A stretch of DNA of 23,880 nucleotides from Bacillota bacterium (GCA_023416855.1 JAEZGU010000280.1:1-23880); one strand, 5' to 3'. Shown: positions 1 through 8,887, counted from the stretch's first letter. The notes: a model not told the origin generated them from the sequence alone. Made by a program: numbers and translations.

Positions 1-17
1 AAATAAACGGAGTAAAT

Positions 18-926
18 ATGAAGGAAATTAAAATAACAAACAATGAAGAAGGTCAAAGATTAGATCGATTTTTAAAAAAATATCTCAATAAAGCTAACCA
101 ATCTTTTATTTATAAAATGATACGAAAGAAAAATATTAAGCTAAATGATTTAAAAGCTGAGCCTGAAACAGTTTTAAAAAAGGATGATGTTGTAATGCTT
201 TATTTATCAGATGACACTATTGATAAGTTCAGAGAAAAGAAAACACTTAGACAAACTCAAATCCATTTTAAAGTTGCTTATGAGGACGACAATATACTTA
301 TAGTCAATAAACCAGTAGGCTTAAGTACTCAACCTGATGTAACAAGCAGCAGAAATTTAATAGACGAAATAAAAATGTATTTAGATGCTAAGGAAGAGAA
401 TATTAGCTTTACATTTAAACCGGCAGTATGCAATAGATTAGATAAAAACACTTCCGGTCTTGTAATAGCTGCTAAAAATTATGATACTTTAAAGCAAACC
501 AATAAAGCAATCAGAGAAAGAAACATTAGAAAGTTTTATATTGCTAAAGTTCATGGTACTGTAAAAGAGAAATTAGAGCTTAAAGACTACTTGATTAAAA
601 ATGATGAAAAAAACATGGTTAAGATTGTAAAAAACAGTGTAGAAAATTCAAAGATGGTTGTTACATATGCGCATCCTGTAAAAACAGAAAAAAATTACAC
701 ATGGCTTGAAATAGAAATAGAAACAGGTAGAGCACATCAAATCAGAGCTCATCTTTCGTCCATAGGTCATCCTATAGTTGGTGATAAAAAGTATGGGAAA
801 AAAGACAGTGAAAAACATCAAATTCTACATGCGTATAAACTTATATTGGATGGATATGAAGGTAACTTAGCTTACCTAAACAAAATGGAGGTTATATCAG
901 ATATAAAAGATAGATTTGAATTATAA
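18..926 (+). CDS. RluA-family 23S rRNA-type pseudouridine synthase
   Basis: Predicted to isomerise specific uridines in structured RNA (probably large-subunit rRNA) to pseudouridine in the cytoplasm. Residues 1-60 look like an S4 RNA-binding domain (RLDRFLKKYL near the N-terminus). The catalytic domain follows, with the NRLDKNTSGL motif at 139-148, where Asp142 is the expected catalytic aspartate, and a GRAHQIRAHL block followed by GHPIVGDKKYG, both typical of RluA/RluC/RluD enzymes. The usual His of the HRLD motif is Asn here, a variant I recall in some family members. At 302 residues it has normal family length. The ATG at 18 is preceded by a GGAG at 9-12. Its stop lies 13 bases before the next gene's start, so the two are probably co-transcribed. 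The exact target uridine cannot be read from sequence, so no RluB/C/D name is given. Confidence 0.93.
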   Translation: MKEIKITNNEEGQRLDRFLKKYLNKANQSFIYKMIRKKNIKLNDLKAEPETVLKKDDVVMLYLSDDTIDKFREKKTLRQTQIHFKVAYEDDNILIVNKPVGLSTQPDVTSSRNLIDEIKMYLDAKEENISFTFKPAVCNRLDKNTSGLVIAAKNYDTLKQTNKAIRERNIRKFYIAKVHGTVKEKLELKDYLIKNDEKNMVKIVKNSVENSKMVVTYAHPVKTEKNYTWLEIEIETGRAHQIRAHLSSIGHPIVGDKKYGKKDSEKHQILHAYKLILDGYEGNLAYLNKMEVISDIKDRFEL

Positions 927-939
927 GAGGAGGAATAAT

Positions 940-2592
940 ATGAAAATTGAATTGTTAAATAAAGATAAAACAATAGTTGTTGAACCAAAAGAATCACTTT
1001 ATTCAATTTTGAAAAGAGAATACAAGGATGACTATATAAGATTTTTGGGAGCAAAAGTTAACAATAAAGTTCAGCCATTGGATTATACTAATTTAAAAGA
1101 TAGTGACAAAGTTCTTTTTTTTGATATAAAGGATAGAGATGGTCGTAGAATATATATTAGAACTCTTTCACTTATTTATATAAAGGCTTGTAAGGACATA
1201 TTTAATGATATTGACGTTAGTATAAAGCATTCTTTAAACAAAGGATTGTATACAGAATTAGAACACAAGCATTTAGTAACTATAAATCAGCTTAACAATA
1301 TAAAAAAAAGAATGAACGAAATAATAGAAGCTAAACGCCCTATAAACAGTTTATGTATAAGTGTTGATAAAGCTCAGGAAATTTTCTTGAAACAAGGTAT
1401 GCAGGATAAAGTTGAGCTATTGAATTATAGAGAAGAAGAAACAATTAAAATATATGAATTAGATGGATACTACGATACTTTTTACGGTCATATAGCGCCT
1501 AATACTGAAGTAATAAATAAATTTGATTTAAGGTTGTTTTATCCTGGAATAATACTAAATTTCCCAACTGTCGAAAGTAATTTTGAATTGCCTGAATATA
1601 TTGAGCAAAAAAAGCTTTATAAAGTATTTAAGGAAGCAGAAGACTGGGGAGAAATAATGGATGTAGGCTATGTGGGCTCTTTAAACAAGAAAATTGAAAA
1701 TAACACTATCGATGATATGATACGTGTAAACGAAGCGCTTCATGAAAAGAAAATAGCTTATATTGCAGATGCTATAACCTCTGACAAGAACATTAAAATA
1801 GTATTAATTGCCGGCCCGTCTTCATCAGGAAAGACTACATTCGCACAAAGGTTATCAATACAGTTAAGAGTTAACGGTAAAAAAACATACGCGATTTCAC
1901 TGGATGATTATTTTGTTGATAGGCATTTAACTCCTAAGGATGAAAATGGAGATTATAATTTTGAAACCATCAATTCATTAGATTTAGATTTATTCAATGA
2001 TCAATTAATGAGTTTAATGTCAGGAGAAACAGTAAACATTCCTGTATATAATTTTATAAAGGGAATGAAGGAATACACGAGAGAGCCTGTAACACTGTCA
2101 GAGGATCATATAATTATAATTGAGGGAATACACGGTTTGAATGATGAGTTAACATCGCAAATACCTCAGATTAACAAATTTAAAATATATATAAGTGCTT
2201 TAACTCAATTAAACATTGATAACCATAATCGTATTTCTACATCAGATTTGAGATTAATAAGAAGAATTGTAAGAGACAATACTCACAGAGGTAATAATGC
2301 ATTAAAAACCATGCAACTTTGGACTAATGTGGTAAGGGGTAATGAAAAGTACATATTCCCATTTCAGGAAAATGCTGATGCAATATTTAATTCAGCTCTT
2401 GTTTACGAGCTATGCGTTTTGAAAAAATATGTAGAGCCTGTACTAATGGAAATAGGAAGAGACAGTGAATACTATGGAGAAAGACAAAGACTATTGAAAT
2501 TTTTAAATTACTTCAAACCAATCGAAAATGAAGCTGCAATACCGAACAATTCGATTTTGAAGGAGTTTATTAGTGGAAGCTGCTTTGAATAA
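940..2592 (+). CDS. Nucleoside (uridine-type) kinase with N-terminal TGS/ThrRS-like region
   Basis: This is a 550-residue protein of the nucleoside kinase family in which a ThrRS-like N-terminal part (TGS-like beta-grasp at about 1-65, then an AlaX/ThrRS second-additional-domain-like region to about 260) is joined to a uridine-kinase/phosphoribulokinase-type P-loop domain. The Walker A motif GPSSSGKTT is at 292-300, followed by SLDDYFVDR and IIIEGIHGLN, which match the uridine kinase core. Expected reaction: ATP-dependent phosphorylation of a nucleoside, likely uridine or cytidine for pyrimidine salvage; the substrate is inferred. I chose the ATG at 940 because an AGAGGAGG ribosome site (926-933) lies just upstream; an in-frame ATG at 916 would overlap the preceding gene and lacks a site. 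It follows the pseudouridine synthase by 13 bases and ends 4 bases before a palindromic element that may terminate it. Confidence 0.88.
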   Translation: MKIELLNKDKTIVVEPKESLYSILKREYKDDYIRFLGAKVNNKVQPLDYTNLKDSDKVLFFDIKDRDGRRIYIRTLSLIYIKACKDIFNDIDVSIKHSLNKGLYTELEHKHLVTINQLNNIKKRMNEIIEAKRPINSLCISVDKAQEIFLKQGMQDKVELLNYREEETIKIYELDGYYDTFYGHIAPNTEVINKFDLRLFYPGIILNFPTVESNFELPEYIEQKKLYKVFKEAEDWGEIMDVGYVGSLNKKIENNTIDDMIRVNEALHEKKIAYIADAITSDKNIKIVLIAGPSSSGKTTFAQRLSIQLRVNGKKTYAISLDDYFVDRHLTPKDENGDYNFETINSLDLDLFNDQLMSLMSGETVNIPVYNFIKGMKEYTREPVTLSEDHIIIIEGIHGLNDELTSQIPQINKFKIYISALTQLNIDNHNRISTSDLRLIRRIVRDNTHRGNNALKTMQLWTNVVRGNEKYIFPFQENADAIFNSALVYELCVLKKYVEPVLMEIGRDSEYYGERQRLLKFLNYFKPIENEAAIPNNSILKEFISGSCFE

Positions 2593-2595
2593 ATT

Positions 2596-2715
2596 AGGTC
2601 GCTGAAAACGCCCGCCTGCTGCGTTGCTGTTCAGCCGGTCAATCCTCACATATGTCTAATATGCTGCGGTTGCCCGGCTTTCAGCGCCTTGCAGGGCGAA
2701 CTTTTTCAACGACCT
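2596..2715. repeat. 120-bp GC-rich palindromic repeat element (MITE/REP-like)
   Basis: The ends are inverted repeats: AGGTCGCTGAAAA at the left and the complement of AGGTCGTTGAAAAA at the right. Inner arms also pair (CGCCC with GGGCG; GCTGTTCAGCCGG with CCGGCTTTCAGC), and a CATAT/ATATG pair sits at the apex, so the whole element can fold into one long imperfect hairpin. By my count 67 of 120 bases are G or C (56%), against strongly AT-rich flanks. It carries no ORF. I recall closely similar sequences (CTGCGGTTGC-CGGCTTTCAGCGCC type) scattered through Clostridia and Bacilli genomes, but I could not search. It lies exactly between two convergent genes, so it may double as a bidirectional terminator. 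No clear target-site duplication is visible. Confidence 0.75.
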
Positions 2716-2723
2716 ATCATTAA

Positions 2724-3875
2724 CTAAAAATCGTTCATACTAATTTTTCCTCTTTTCATACCTACGCTTAATACCAAACCCATGCTTACTGTGTTAACAA
2801 GCATGAATGTTCCACCGTAGCTTATGAAAGGTAGGGGAATTCCTGTAACAGGCATAAGCCCCATAGTCATACCTATGTTTTCGAATATATGGAAAAATTG
2901 CATTGCTGTAATTCCTGTTACTATGAGAGAACCAAATAAATTAGCTGCATTCCTTGCAATTTTTATTAGTCGATAAAACAATACACCATATAAAAGCAAC
3001 AATAACAAACCACCAATTAGACCTAATTCTTCACCTATTACAGCAAATATAAAGTCAGTTTCTTTAGTAGGTAAGTAATTTAATTGGTTTTGTACACCCT
3101 CATACAAACCTCTTCCATAAATCATTCCTGAACCTATGGCTATCTTTGATTGTATAACATGATATCCTGTATCTTCAGGATCTAATTCCGGATAGAAAAA
3201 GTTGACAATTCTGTCTATTTGATATCTTTCGCCTGGAACATAATCCTGCATAATGCTGTACAATGCAACTAAGCCAACAATTAATAATATTAAGGCAATT
3301 ATAAGAACAGCAATTATATATCTTCTGTCAATTCCTGCAACAAAAAGCATCACAGCAATAAAAAACACAAATACCAATGCTGTACCTAAGTCCGGCTGCA
3401 TCAAAATAAGCGCAATAGGAAAAAATGCAAAAACTAAGATTTTAATTAGAACTGCAGGATTGTTTATATTGTCTCTATGTAAATCAATAAATTTTGATAC
3501 TGAAATTATGACTCCAAATTTGGCTAACTCTGAGGGTTGAAAAACAATGGGACCTATACTCATCCAGCTTCTTACATCGCCCCATTCAGTAGCTTTTACA
3601 GGATTTATCAACACATAAATCAAAAATGCTATTGTAATTACGTAAATAGGGATATAAAATCCTCCATATATATCATAATCAATAAATAGCAATATAAACA
3701 CTGCAACCATACCTAAGCCAAAAGCTATTATTTGAGTTCTTAAAAACGGCTCACTACCTAAAGGTTTACTTAATGTAGCACTGTTAATTACAATAAATCC
3801 ATAAACGCATAACAATATTGTGGTAAATAATAAAATAAAATCAAACCTTTTAAGTTTGTTGTCTTTTTTAAACAT
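2724..3875 (-). CDS. rodA: RodA/FtsW/SpoVE-family SEDS peptidoglycan glycosyltransferase
   Basis: A polytopic membrane protein that polymerises lipid II into glycan strands, normally with a class B penicillin-binding protein. About ten hydrophobic segments span the 383 residues, the family's usual length. Family landmarks are WMSIGPIVFQPSELAK (104-119), QPDLGTALVF (160-169), GSGMIYGRGL (248-257), LPTKETDFIFAVIGEE (268-283, with Asp274 in the position of the essential SEDS aspartate), and PLPFISYGGT near the C-terminus. The ATG (complement of 3873-3875) has an AAAGGAA ribosome site. RodA is preferred over FtsW or SpoVE from overall resemblance only, because no penicillin-binding protein or division gene is adjacent. 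It is monocistronic, divergent from ruvC, with its own promoter at 3914-3941. Confidence 0.85.
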   Translation of the reverse strand: MFKKDNKLKRFDFILLFTTILLCVYGFIVINSATLSKPLGSEPFLRTQIIAFGLGMVAVFILLFIDYDIYGGFYIPIYVITIAFLIYVLINPVKATEWGDVRSWMSIGPIVFQPSELAKFGVIISVSKFIDLHRDNINNPAVLIKILVFAFFPIALILMQPDLGTALVFVFFIAVMLFVAGIDRRYIIAVLIIALILLIVGLVALYSIMQDYVPGERYQIDRIVNFFYPELDPEDTGYHVIQSKIAIGSGMIYGRGLYEGVQNQLNYLPTKETDFIFAVIGEELGLIGGLLLLLLYGVLFYRLIKIARNAANLFGSLIVTGITAMQFFHIFENIGMTMGLMPVTGIPLPFISYGGTFMLVNTVSMGLVLSVGMKRGKISMNDF

Positions 3876-3913
3876 AATACGTTCCTTTAATAAAGCATTG
3901 ATATAATATATGG

Positions 3914-3941
3914 ATTATAACATAAATATTGCATTTGCAAA
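3914..3941 (-). promoter_or_regulatory. Sigma-A-type promoter of rodA
   Basis: Read on the minus strand, a TTTGCA -35 (complement of 3936-3941) is separated by 16 bases from a perfect TATAAT -10 (complement of 3914-3919). The -10 carries an extended TGT immediately upstream. It would start transcription about 30 bases before the rodA ATG. Confidence 0.6.
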
Positions 3942-3965
3942 ACAAATTTTTACATAAGCCAAAGA

Positions 3966-3994
3966 TTTACATAGTCTGACACTTATGCTATAAT
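3966..3994 (+). promoter_or_regulatory. Sigma-A-type promoter of the ruvC operon
   Basis: A TTTACA -35 (3966-3971) and a TATAAT -10 (3989-3994) are separated by the ideal 17 bases, with an extended -10 TGC. Transcription should start near 4001, giving a short leader to ruvC at 4025. No obvious LexA (GAAC-type) box is visible around it, so there is no sequence sign of SOS control. Confidence 0.75.
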
Positions 3995-4024
3995 TAAAAA
4001 TATATTAGTAAGGTTGGTAAATGT

Positions 4025-4525
4025 ATGATAATTATAGGTATAGATCCGGGGCTTGCAATTTCAGGTTACGGTATTATATATTATGTTGGCAATAAATTTG
4101 AAGTTATAGATTATGGTGCTGTTATTACTGAAAGCTCTGAGGAATTTCCTAAACGCCTTAAAAATATTTACGATAGTTATATGAATTTGTTTGAAATGTA
4201 CAAGCCTGAAGCTGTAGCAATAGAGGAGTTGTTTTACAATAAAAATGTTAAAACAGCTATGGCAATAGCTCAAGCAAGAGGAGTACATCTTTTAGCAGCA
4301 GAAAATAAGAACATACCCCTTTATGAATATACTCCGCTTCAAATAAAGCAGGGGATAGTTGGTTACGGAAGAGCGGATAAAAAGCAAATACAAGAAATGG
4401 TTAAGGTTATACTTAAGTTGGATAAAATTCCTAAACCTGATGATGTAGCTGACGGATTAGCAGCAGCAATATGTCATGCACATTCCTTGAAATTTGCTGA
4501 CAGCTTTAAAATAATTAAATATTAA
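4025..4525 (+). CDS. ruvC: Crossover junction endodeoxyribonuclease RuvC
   Basis: This enzyme resolves Holliday junctions by paired symmetric nicks during homologous recombination, working with RuvAB. It has 166 residues, normal for the family. The RNase H-fold acidic residues are visible: Asp7 in GIDPG, a Glu at 67-68 in AVAIEELFY, and the Asp140/Asp143 pair in PDDVADGLAAA. The start at 4025 gives the canonical MIIIGIDPG beginning; the ATG at 4021 is out of frame. The ribosome site is weak (AAGGTTGG at 4010-4017). It is the first gene of the ruvC-ruvA-ruvB block, with 15 bases to ruvA. Confidence 0.97.
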   Translation: MIIIGIDPGLAISGYGIIYYVGNKFEVIDYGAVITESSEEFPKRLKNIYDSYMNLFEMYKPEAVAIEELFYNKNVKTAMAIAQARGVHLLAAENKNIPLYEYTPLQIKQGIVGYGRADKKQIQEMVKVILKLDKIPKPDDVADGLAAAICHAHSLKFADSFKIIKY

Positions 4526-4540
4526 CTACTTGGAGGAAAG

Positions 4541-5140
4541 ATGATTAACTATATTAAAGGGACTGTTGTTAAAAAAGGTTTAGATTATATAGTGATAGAT
4601 AACAACAATATTGGCTATTTCATTAATACTTCGCTTTCAAGTTTAAATAAGCTTTGCGAAGGTGAAAAAGCAACTATTCTTACATATATGCATATAAGGG
4701 AAGATATAATTGCCCTTTACGGATTTTTAACTTCTGACGAAATTGAATTATTTAAAAAATTAATTTCTGTAAACGGAATCGGTCCAAAGGCAGGGCTTTC
4801 CGTATTATCTACTTATGAATCAAATACTGTTAAAGAAATTATATTAAAAGAAGATGTAACAAGAATGTCAAAGGTACCCGGTATAGGCAAAAAGACTGCA
4901 AGCAAAATAATTCTTGAGCTTAAGGACAAAGTCGGCACTATTGAAGGGATAGATACGGATATAGAAGGAATAGGCATTTTCCAAACAGAATGTGAGTCAT
5001 CTGATATACTAAATGCATTAGTCGCATTAGGATTTAATTCTTATGAAGCTAAAAAGGTATTAGATAAAATAGATGTTGAAGGGAAAAGCGAAAACGAAAT
5101 TATAAAAGAGGCGTTAAAAAATATTAATAGGCAGGTATGA
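4541..5140 (+). CDS. ruvA: Holliday junction branch migration protein RuvA
   Basis: RuvA binds four-way junctions as a tetramer and loads the RuvB motor. The 199 residues comprise an N-terminal OB-fold (MINYIKGTV, with YMHIREDIIALYGF at about 50-63), two helix-hairpin-helix motifs (ISVNGIGPKAGLSVLS and MSKVPGIGKKTASKII), and a C-terminal three-helix domain (about 150-199, ILNALVALGFNSYEAKKVL) that contacts RuvB. A TTGGAGGAAAG ribosome site precedes the ATG. Its stop overlaps the ruvB start by four bases (ATGA), which indicates translational coupling. Confidence 0.97.
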   Translation: MINYIKGTVVKKGLDYIVIDNNNIGYFINTSLSSLNKLCEGEKATILTYMHIREDIIALYGFLTSDEIELFKKLISVNGIGPKAGLSVLSTYESNTVKEIILKEDVTRMSKVPGIGKKTASKIILELKDKVGTIEGIDTDIEGIGIFQTECESSDILNALVALGFNSYEAKKVLDKIDVEGKSENEIIKEALKNINRQV

Positions 5141-6186
5141 TAATGTTTGACAGAGAAAATGAAATTGTTGCCGGTACCATTAACAATGGTGAAGAGGAGT
5201 TAGAACTTAATTTAAGACCTCAAAGATTATCACAATATATTGGTCAAAATAAAGTTAAGGAAGTTTTAAATATCTTTATTGAGTCCGCAAAACTTAGAAA
5301 TCAACCCCTTGACCATGTGTTATTGTCAGGACCACCTGGACTTGGCAAAACTACTCTTGCCAATATTATTTCTAATGAAATGAATGTAAATATAAGAGTA
5401 ACTTCAGGTCCTGCGATTGAAAGACCCGGTGATTTAGCAGCTATACTGACTAATTTAAATGAAAATGATGTTCTTTTCATAGATGAAATTCATAGACTTA
5501 ACAAAAATGTGGAGGAAGTTTTATATCCTGCATTGGAGGATTATGCTCTTGATATTATTATAGGCAAAGGTCCATCAGCAAGATCAATAAGGTTGGATTT
5601 ACCGAAATTCACCCTAATCGGAGCTACAACAAGGTCCGGTATGTTAGCTTCACCCCTTAGAGACAGATTTGGTGTGTTATGTAATTTGGATTTTTACGAT
5701 GCTAAGGATTTAAAAGAGATAGTTAAAAGATCTGCCGGTATTATAGATATTAAAATAGATGAAAAAGGTGCAGAGGAAATAGCAAGACGTTCAAGAGGCA
5801 CACCAAGAATAGCAAATAGACTTTTAAAGCGTGTTAGAGATTATGCCATAGTAAAAAGCGAAGGAATAATCGATACACAAACAGCTGATTTGGCTCTTAA
5901 GATGCTTGAAATAGATCAAATGGGATTGGACAAGCTTGATAGAAGAATTTTAAATACAATTATTGAATTTTATAATGGCGGACCAGTGGGGCTTGATACA
6001 TTGGCAGCATCTATTGGTGAAGAAAAAGGAACTATAGAGGATGTTTATGAACCATATTTGTTACAAATCGGTTATTTAAACAGAACACCAAGGGGAAGAG
6101 TTGTTACAGAATTAGGATATAGGCATGTAAACAAAATCAAACAAAATTCTGATCAATTATCTTTAGACTTAAGGGAGGAACAATAA
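5137..6186 (+). CDS. ruvB: Holliday junction branch migration ATPase RuvB
   Basis: A hexameric AAA+ motor that drives branch migration on RuvA-bound junctions. It has 349 residues. The Walker A motif GPPGLGKTT is at 65-73, Walker B LFIDE at 113-117, sensor 1 in GATTR (162-166), and the arginine-finger region PLRDRFG at 173-179. A winged-helix C-terminal domain follows (GGPVGLDTLAASIGEE to NRTPRGRVVTELGY). The ATG at 5137 overlaps the ruvA stop; a second in-frame ATG at 5143 is an alternative start that would drop two residues. The last base of its stop is the first base of the next gene's ATG. Confidence 0.97.
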   Translation: MIMFDRENEIVAGTINNGEEELELNLRPQRLSQYIGQNKVKEVLNIFIESAKLRNQPLDHVLLSGPPGLGKTTLANIISNEMNVNIRVTSGPAIERPGDLAAILTNLNENDVLFIDEIHRLNKNVEEVLYPALEDYALDIIIGKGPSARSIRLDLPKFTLIGATTRSGMLASPLRDRFGVLCNLDFYDAKDLKEIVKRSAGIIDIKIDEKGAEEIARRSRGTPRIANRLLKRVRDYAIVKSEGIIDTQTADLALKMLEIDQMGLDKLDRRILNTIIEFYNGGPVGLDTLAASIGEEKGTIEDVYEPYLLQIGYLNRTPRGRVVTELGYRHVNKIKQNSDQLSLDLREEQ

Positions 6187-7835
6187 TGACAAAATTATCA
6201 AATAAAATAATTATAATTTCAATTTTATTAATATTTTTGTTAACATCAGTTTGTTATGCTGCAGACAATTCAGAATATGTAAGAGTAAGAATAAGATATC
6301 CAAGAACACATAACGAACAAGCTACCTTAAAGGGATATGATGATATAACTGCTTATGAAATAAATAATGATAATATAGTGGAGCTTTTTTCTTTTGAAAA
6401 TAATTATATAAGCGCTCACTTAGACGATGATTCATGCTATCATATACAGTTAAATGATATTTACAATTCATATGAAGAGGCCTTAAGTTATTCTGAGGAA
6501 TTTGAAAGTGTTTTTGGTAACATTTTTTATCCTTATTATGATGAAGATGGCTTTAGAGTATATGCCGGATTCTTTTCAAGCAAGAATGATGCAAAATCTT
6601 TATTAAATGAATTAAATGACAATGGATATTCATCAGAAACAGTAAATACTAAATATAAAAGTATCATAGTTTATGATAATAAAGATAATATGATTTTAAT
6701 GTACGATAATAACACTAATCTATATTTTTCATCCTATTATGATAAAGAATCTATAGATATGATTATGATAGATAATAGACCTTACAGGGGATATATGGGT
6801 TTTAAAATTATAGAAGACTCTAAGCTTATATCAATTAATTTTGTTGAATTGGAGAACTATTTGTATGGAGTTGTACCTAATGAAATAGTATCCACTTGGG
6901 GAAAGGAAAGCATAAAAGCACAAGCTGTAGCTGCACGAACTTATGCTGTTTATAATAAAAAGCCATATGCGTTGTATGATATGGATGATAATCAAAACTC
7001 TCAGGTTTATAGAGGATATAATTCAGAAAAAGTTTCAACAGATGAAGCAGTTGATGAAACAAGAGGTGAAATGATTTATTATGATGATAAGCTTATTCAG
7101 GCATTTTATCATTCAACCAGTGGAGGAAGCACTGAAAACACCGAAAATGTATGGACAATAAGCTTACCATATTCTGTTGGAGTACCAGATGAATACAGTA
7201 ACAGATCAGGTTCACCTTATACCCAATGGCAAAAAAGCTATACTAAGGATGAAATTATTAAAAAATTAAGAGATGACGGCAATAACGTAAAAGAACTTTA
7301 TTCTGTTGAAATAACGAAAGTATCTGAAAACAACAGAGTTATGGAATGTATATTTTCAACTGATATTGGAGAAATTTCATATAAGAAAGAAAATGCAAGG
7401 TTGCTATTGGGACTTATGAGTTCGTGGTTTGAAATAATAAATGGAAATGTATTTTATTTTACCAATGAGTATACTTTTTTGAACGAATATAAACCTGCTC
7501 CTTCAAGAGGGGGAGGCATATTAGACAGTATTGTTGATTCAGATGATGAAATTGAAGCAATTGAAAGTTTTAACAGTGTAAGTTCAGGAAGTGTTGTAGG
7601 CAAAAATGTAATATCAAGTAATGGAACAAGTAAAATAAACAAAGATACACTTTCTGTTATTTCCTCAAAAGGAGTATCTACTCTAAAAACTGATACTTCC
7701 TCATATAATTTTGAGGGAAGAGGATGGGGACATGGAATAGGCATGAGCCAGTACGGAGCTAAACAAATGGCTGAAGAAGGTTTTAGCTATAAGGAAATAT
7801 TAAAACACTATTATACTGGAGTTAGTATTAGATGA
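6186..7835 (+). CDS. Exported SpoIID/LytB-domain protein with SPOR-like segment
   Basis: SpoIID-family proteins are lytic transglycosylases that cleave peptidoglycan glycan strands stripped of stem peptides; the founding member drives engulfment during sporulation. This 549-residue protein has a Sec signal peptide (hydrophobic 8-22, likely cleavage after VCYA near 25). A SPOR-like segment follows at about 98-155 (GFRVYAGFFSSKNDAKSLL), fitting binding to denuded glycan. The SpoIID domain runs from about 215, with YLYGVVPNE at 225-233 (Glu233 in the catalytic position), KAQAVAARTYA, STSGGSTEN, and the terminal RGWGHGIGMSQYGA (512 on). A Ser/Gly-rich, low-complexity insert at about 430-510 interrupts the domain before this last motif. 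It overlaps ruvB by one base and queA by four. It is not necessarily SpoIID itself: a vegetative wall-remodelling or germination role is possible. Confidence 0.85.
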   Translation: MTKLSNKIIIISILLIFLLTSVCYAADNSEYVRVRIRYPRTHNEQATLKGYDDITAYEINNDNIVELFSFENNYISAHLDDDSCYHIQLNDIYNSYEEALSYSEEFESVFGNIFYPYYDEDGFRVYAGFFSSKNDAKSLLNELNDNGYSSETVNTKYKSIIVYDNKDNMILMYDNNTNLYFSSYYDKESIDMIMIDNRPYRGYMGFKIIEDSKLISINFVELENYLYGVVPNEIVSTWGKESIKAQAVAARTYAVYNKKPYALYDMDDNQNSQVYRGYNSEKVSTDEAVDETRGEMIYYDDKLIQAFYHSTSGGSTENTENVWTISLPYSVGVPDEYSNRSGSPYTQWQKSYTKDEIIKKLRDDGNNVKELYSVEITKVSENNRVMECIFSTDIGEISYKKENARLLLGLMSSWFEIINGNVFYFTNEYTFLNEYKPAPSRGGGILDSIVDSDDEIEAIESFNSVSSGSVVGKNVISSNGTSKINKDTLSVISSKGVSTLKTDTSSYNFEGRGWGHGIGMSQYGAKQMAEEGFSYKEILKHYYTGVSIR

Positions 7836-8872
7836 CAGAAATAAATTTTAAAACAAGCGATTTTTATTATGAATTACCTGAAGAATTAATTGCGCAAACT
7901 CCCATAAAGGAAAGAGATCATTCACGACTACTGATTCTTGATAAAAATACTGGACATATAGAGCATAAGTATTTTTATGATATAGTGGATTACATTAATG
8001 AAGGGGATTGTCTTGTAATTAATGATACAAAAGTGTTGCCTGCAAGATTGTTTGGTACTAAAAAGGATACAGATGCTTTAATTGAAATTCTTCTATTGAA
8101 AAGAATTGACGATAAAAGATGGGAAACCTTAGTAAAGCCTGGGAAAAAGGCAAGAACCGGAGCAGAAATAATTTTTAAAGAAAACTTATTATCAGGAAAA
8201 ATAGTTGAAGTGTTAGAGGATGGAAACAGAATAATTGAATTCAATTATAATGGTATATTTGAAGAAATACTAGATCAGCTTGGAGAAATGCCCTTACCAC
8301 CTTACATACATGAAAAATTAGAGGATAGAAATAGATATCAGACTATTTATGCAAAGAACCCCGGTTCCGCAGCAGCACCTACAGCAGGACTACACTTTAA
8401 CGATGAAGTTTTAAAGAAATTGGAGAATAAGGGTGTCAATATAGCAAAATTAACCCTTCATGTAGGGCTTGGTACTTTTAGGCCTGTAAAGGCCGAATAT
8501 ATATCTGAGCATAAAATGCATTCAGAATATTATGAATTAACAGAAAGTGAAGCAGATAAAATAAATAACGCAAAAAAAAGTGGAAAGAGAGTAATATCAG
8601 TAGGCACAACAAGTACAAGGACATTGGAAACCATAGGAGACGAAAATGGTTTAGTAAGGGCACAAAAGGGATGGACAGATATATTTATATTTCCAGGATA
8701 TAAATATAAAGTTGTAAATTCATTAATAACTAACTTCCATTTACCTGAGTCTACTTTAATAATGCTGGTAAGCGCATTGGCAGGAAAAGAAAATGTTATG
8801 GATGCTTATAAAACAGCGGTTGATAATAAATATAGATTCTTCAGTTTTGGGGATGCGATGTTCATTAAATAA
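7832..8872 (+). CDS. queA: S-adenosylmethionine:tRNA ribosyltransferase-isomerase QueA
   Basis: QueA transfers and rearranges the ribosyl part of SAM onto 7-aminomethyl-7-deazaguanine in tRNA, making epoxyqueuosine at position 34. The 346 residues show the family blocks: FYYELPEELIAQTP near the N-terminus, VINDTKVLPARLFG, NPGSAAAPTAGLHF, LHVGLGTFRPV, VGTTSTRTLE, and a C-terminal NSLITNFHLPESTLIMLVSA. The ATG overlaps the previous gene's TGA (ATGA), implying translational coupling. Adjacent tgt supplies the preceding pathway step, which supports the call. Confidence 0.97.
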   Translation: MTEINFKTSDFYYELPEELIAQTPIKERDHSRLLILDKNTGHIEHKYFYDIVDYINEGDCLVINDTKVLPARLFGTKKDTDALIEILLLKRIDDKRWETLVKPGKKARTGAEIIFKENLLSGKIVEVLEDGNRIIEFNYNGIFEEILDQLGEMPLPPYIHEKLEDRNRYQTIYAKNPGSAAAPTAGLHFNDEVLKKLENKGVNIAKLTLHVGLGTFRPVKAEYISEHKMHSEYYELTESEADKINNAKKSGKRVISVGTTSTRTLETIGDENGLVRAQKGWTDIFIFPGYKYKVVNSLITNFHLPESTLIMLVSALAGKENVMDAYKTAVDNKYRFFSFGDAMFIK

Positions 8873-8887
8873 AAAATAAGGTGAGAT

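Noticed and set aside
3876..4024. Possible SOS (LexA) control of the ruv genes
   Set aside because: No GAAC-N4-GTTC-like box is visible in the divergent promoter region.
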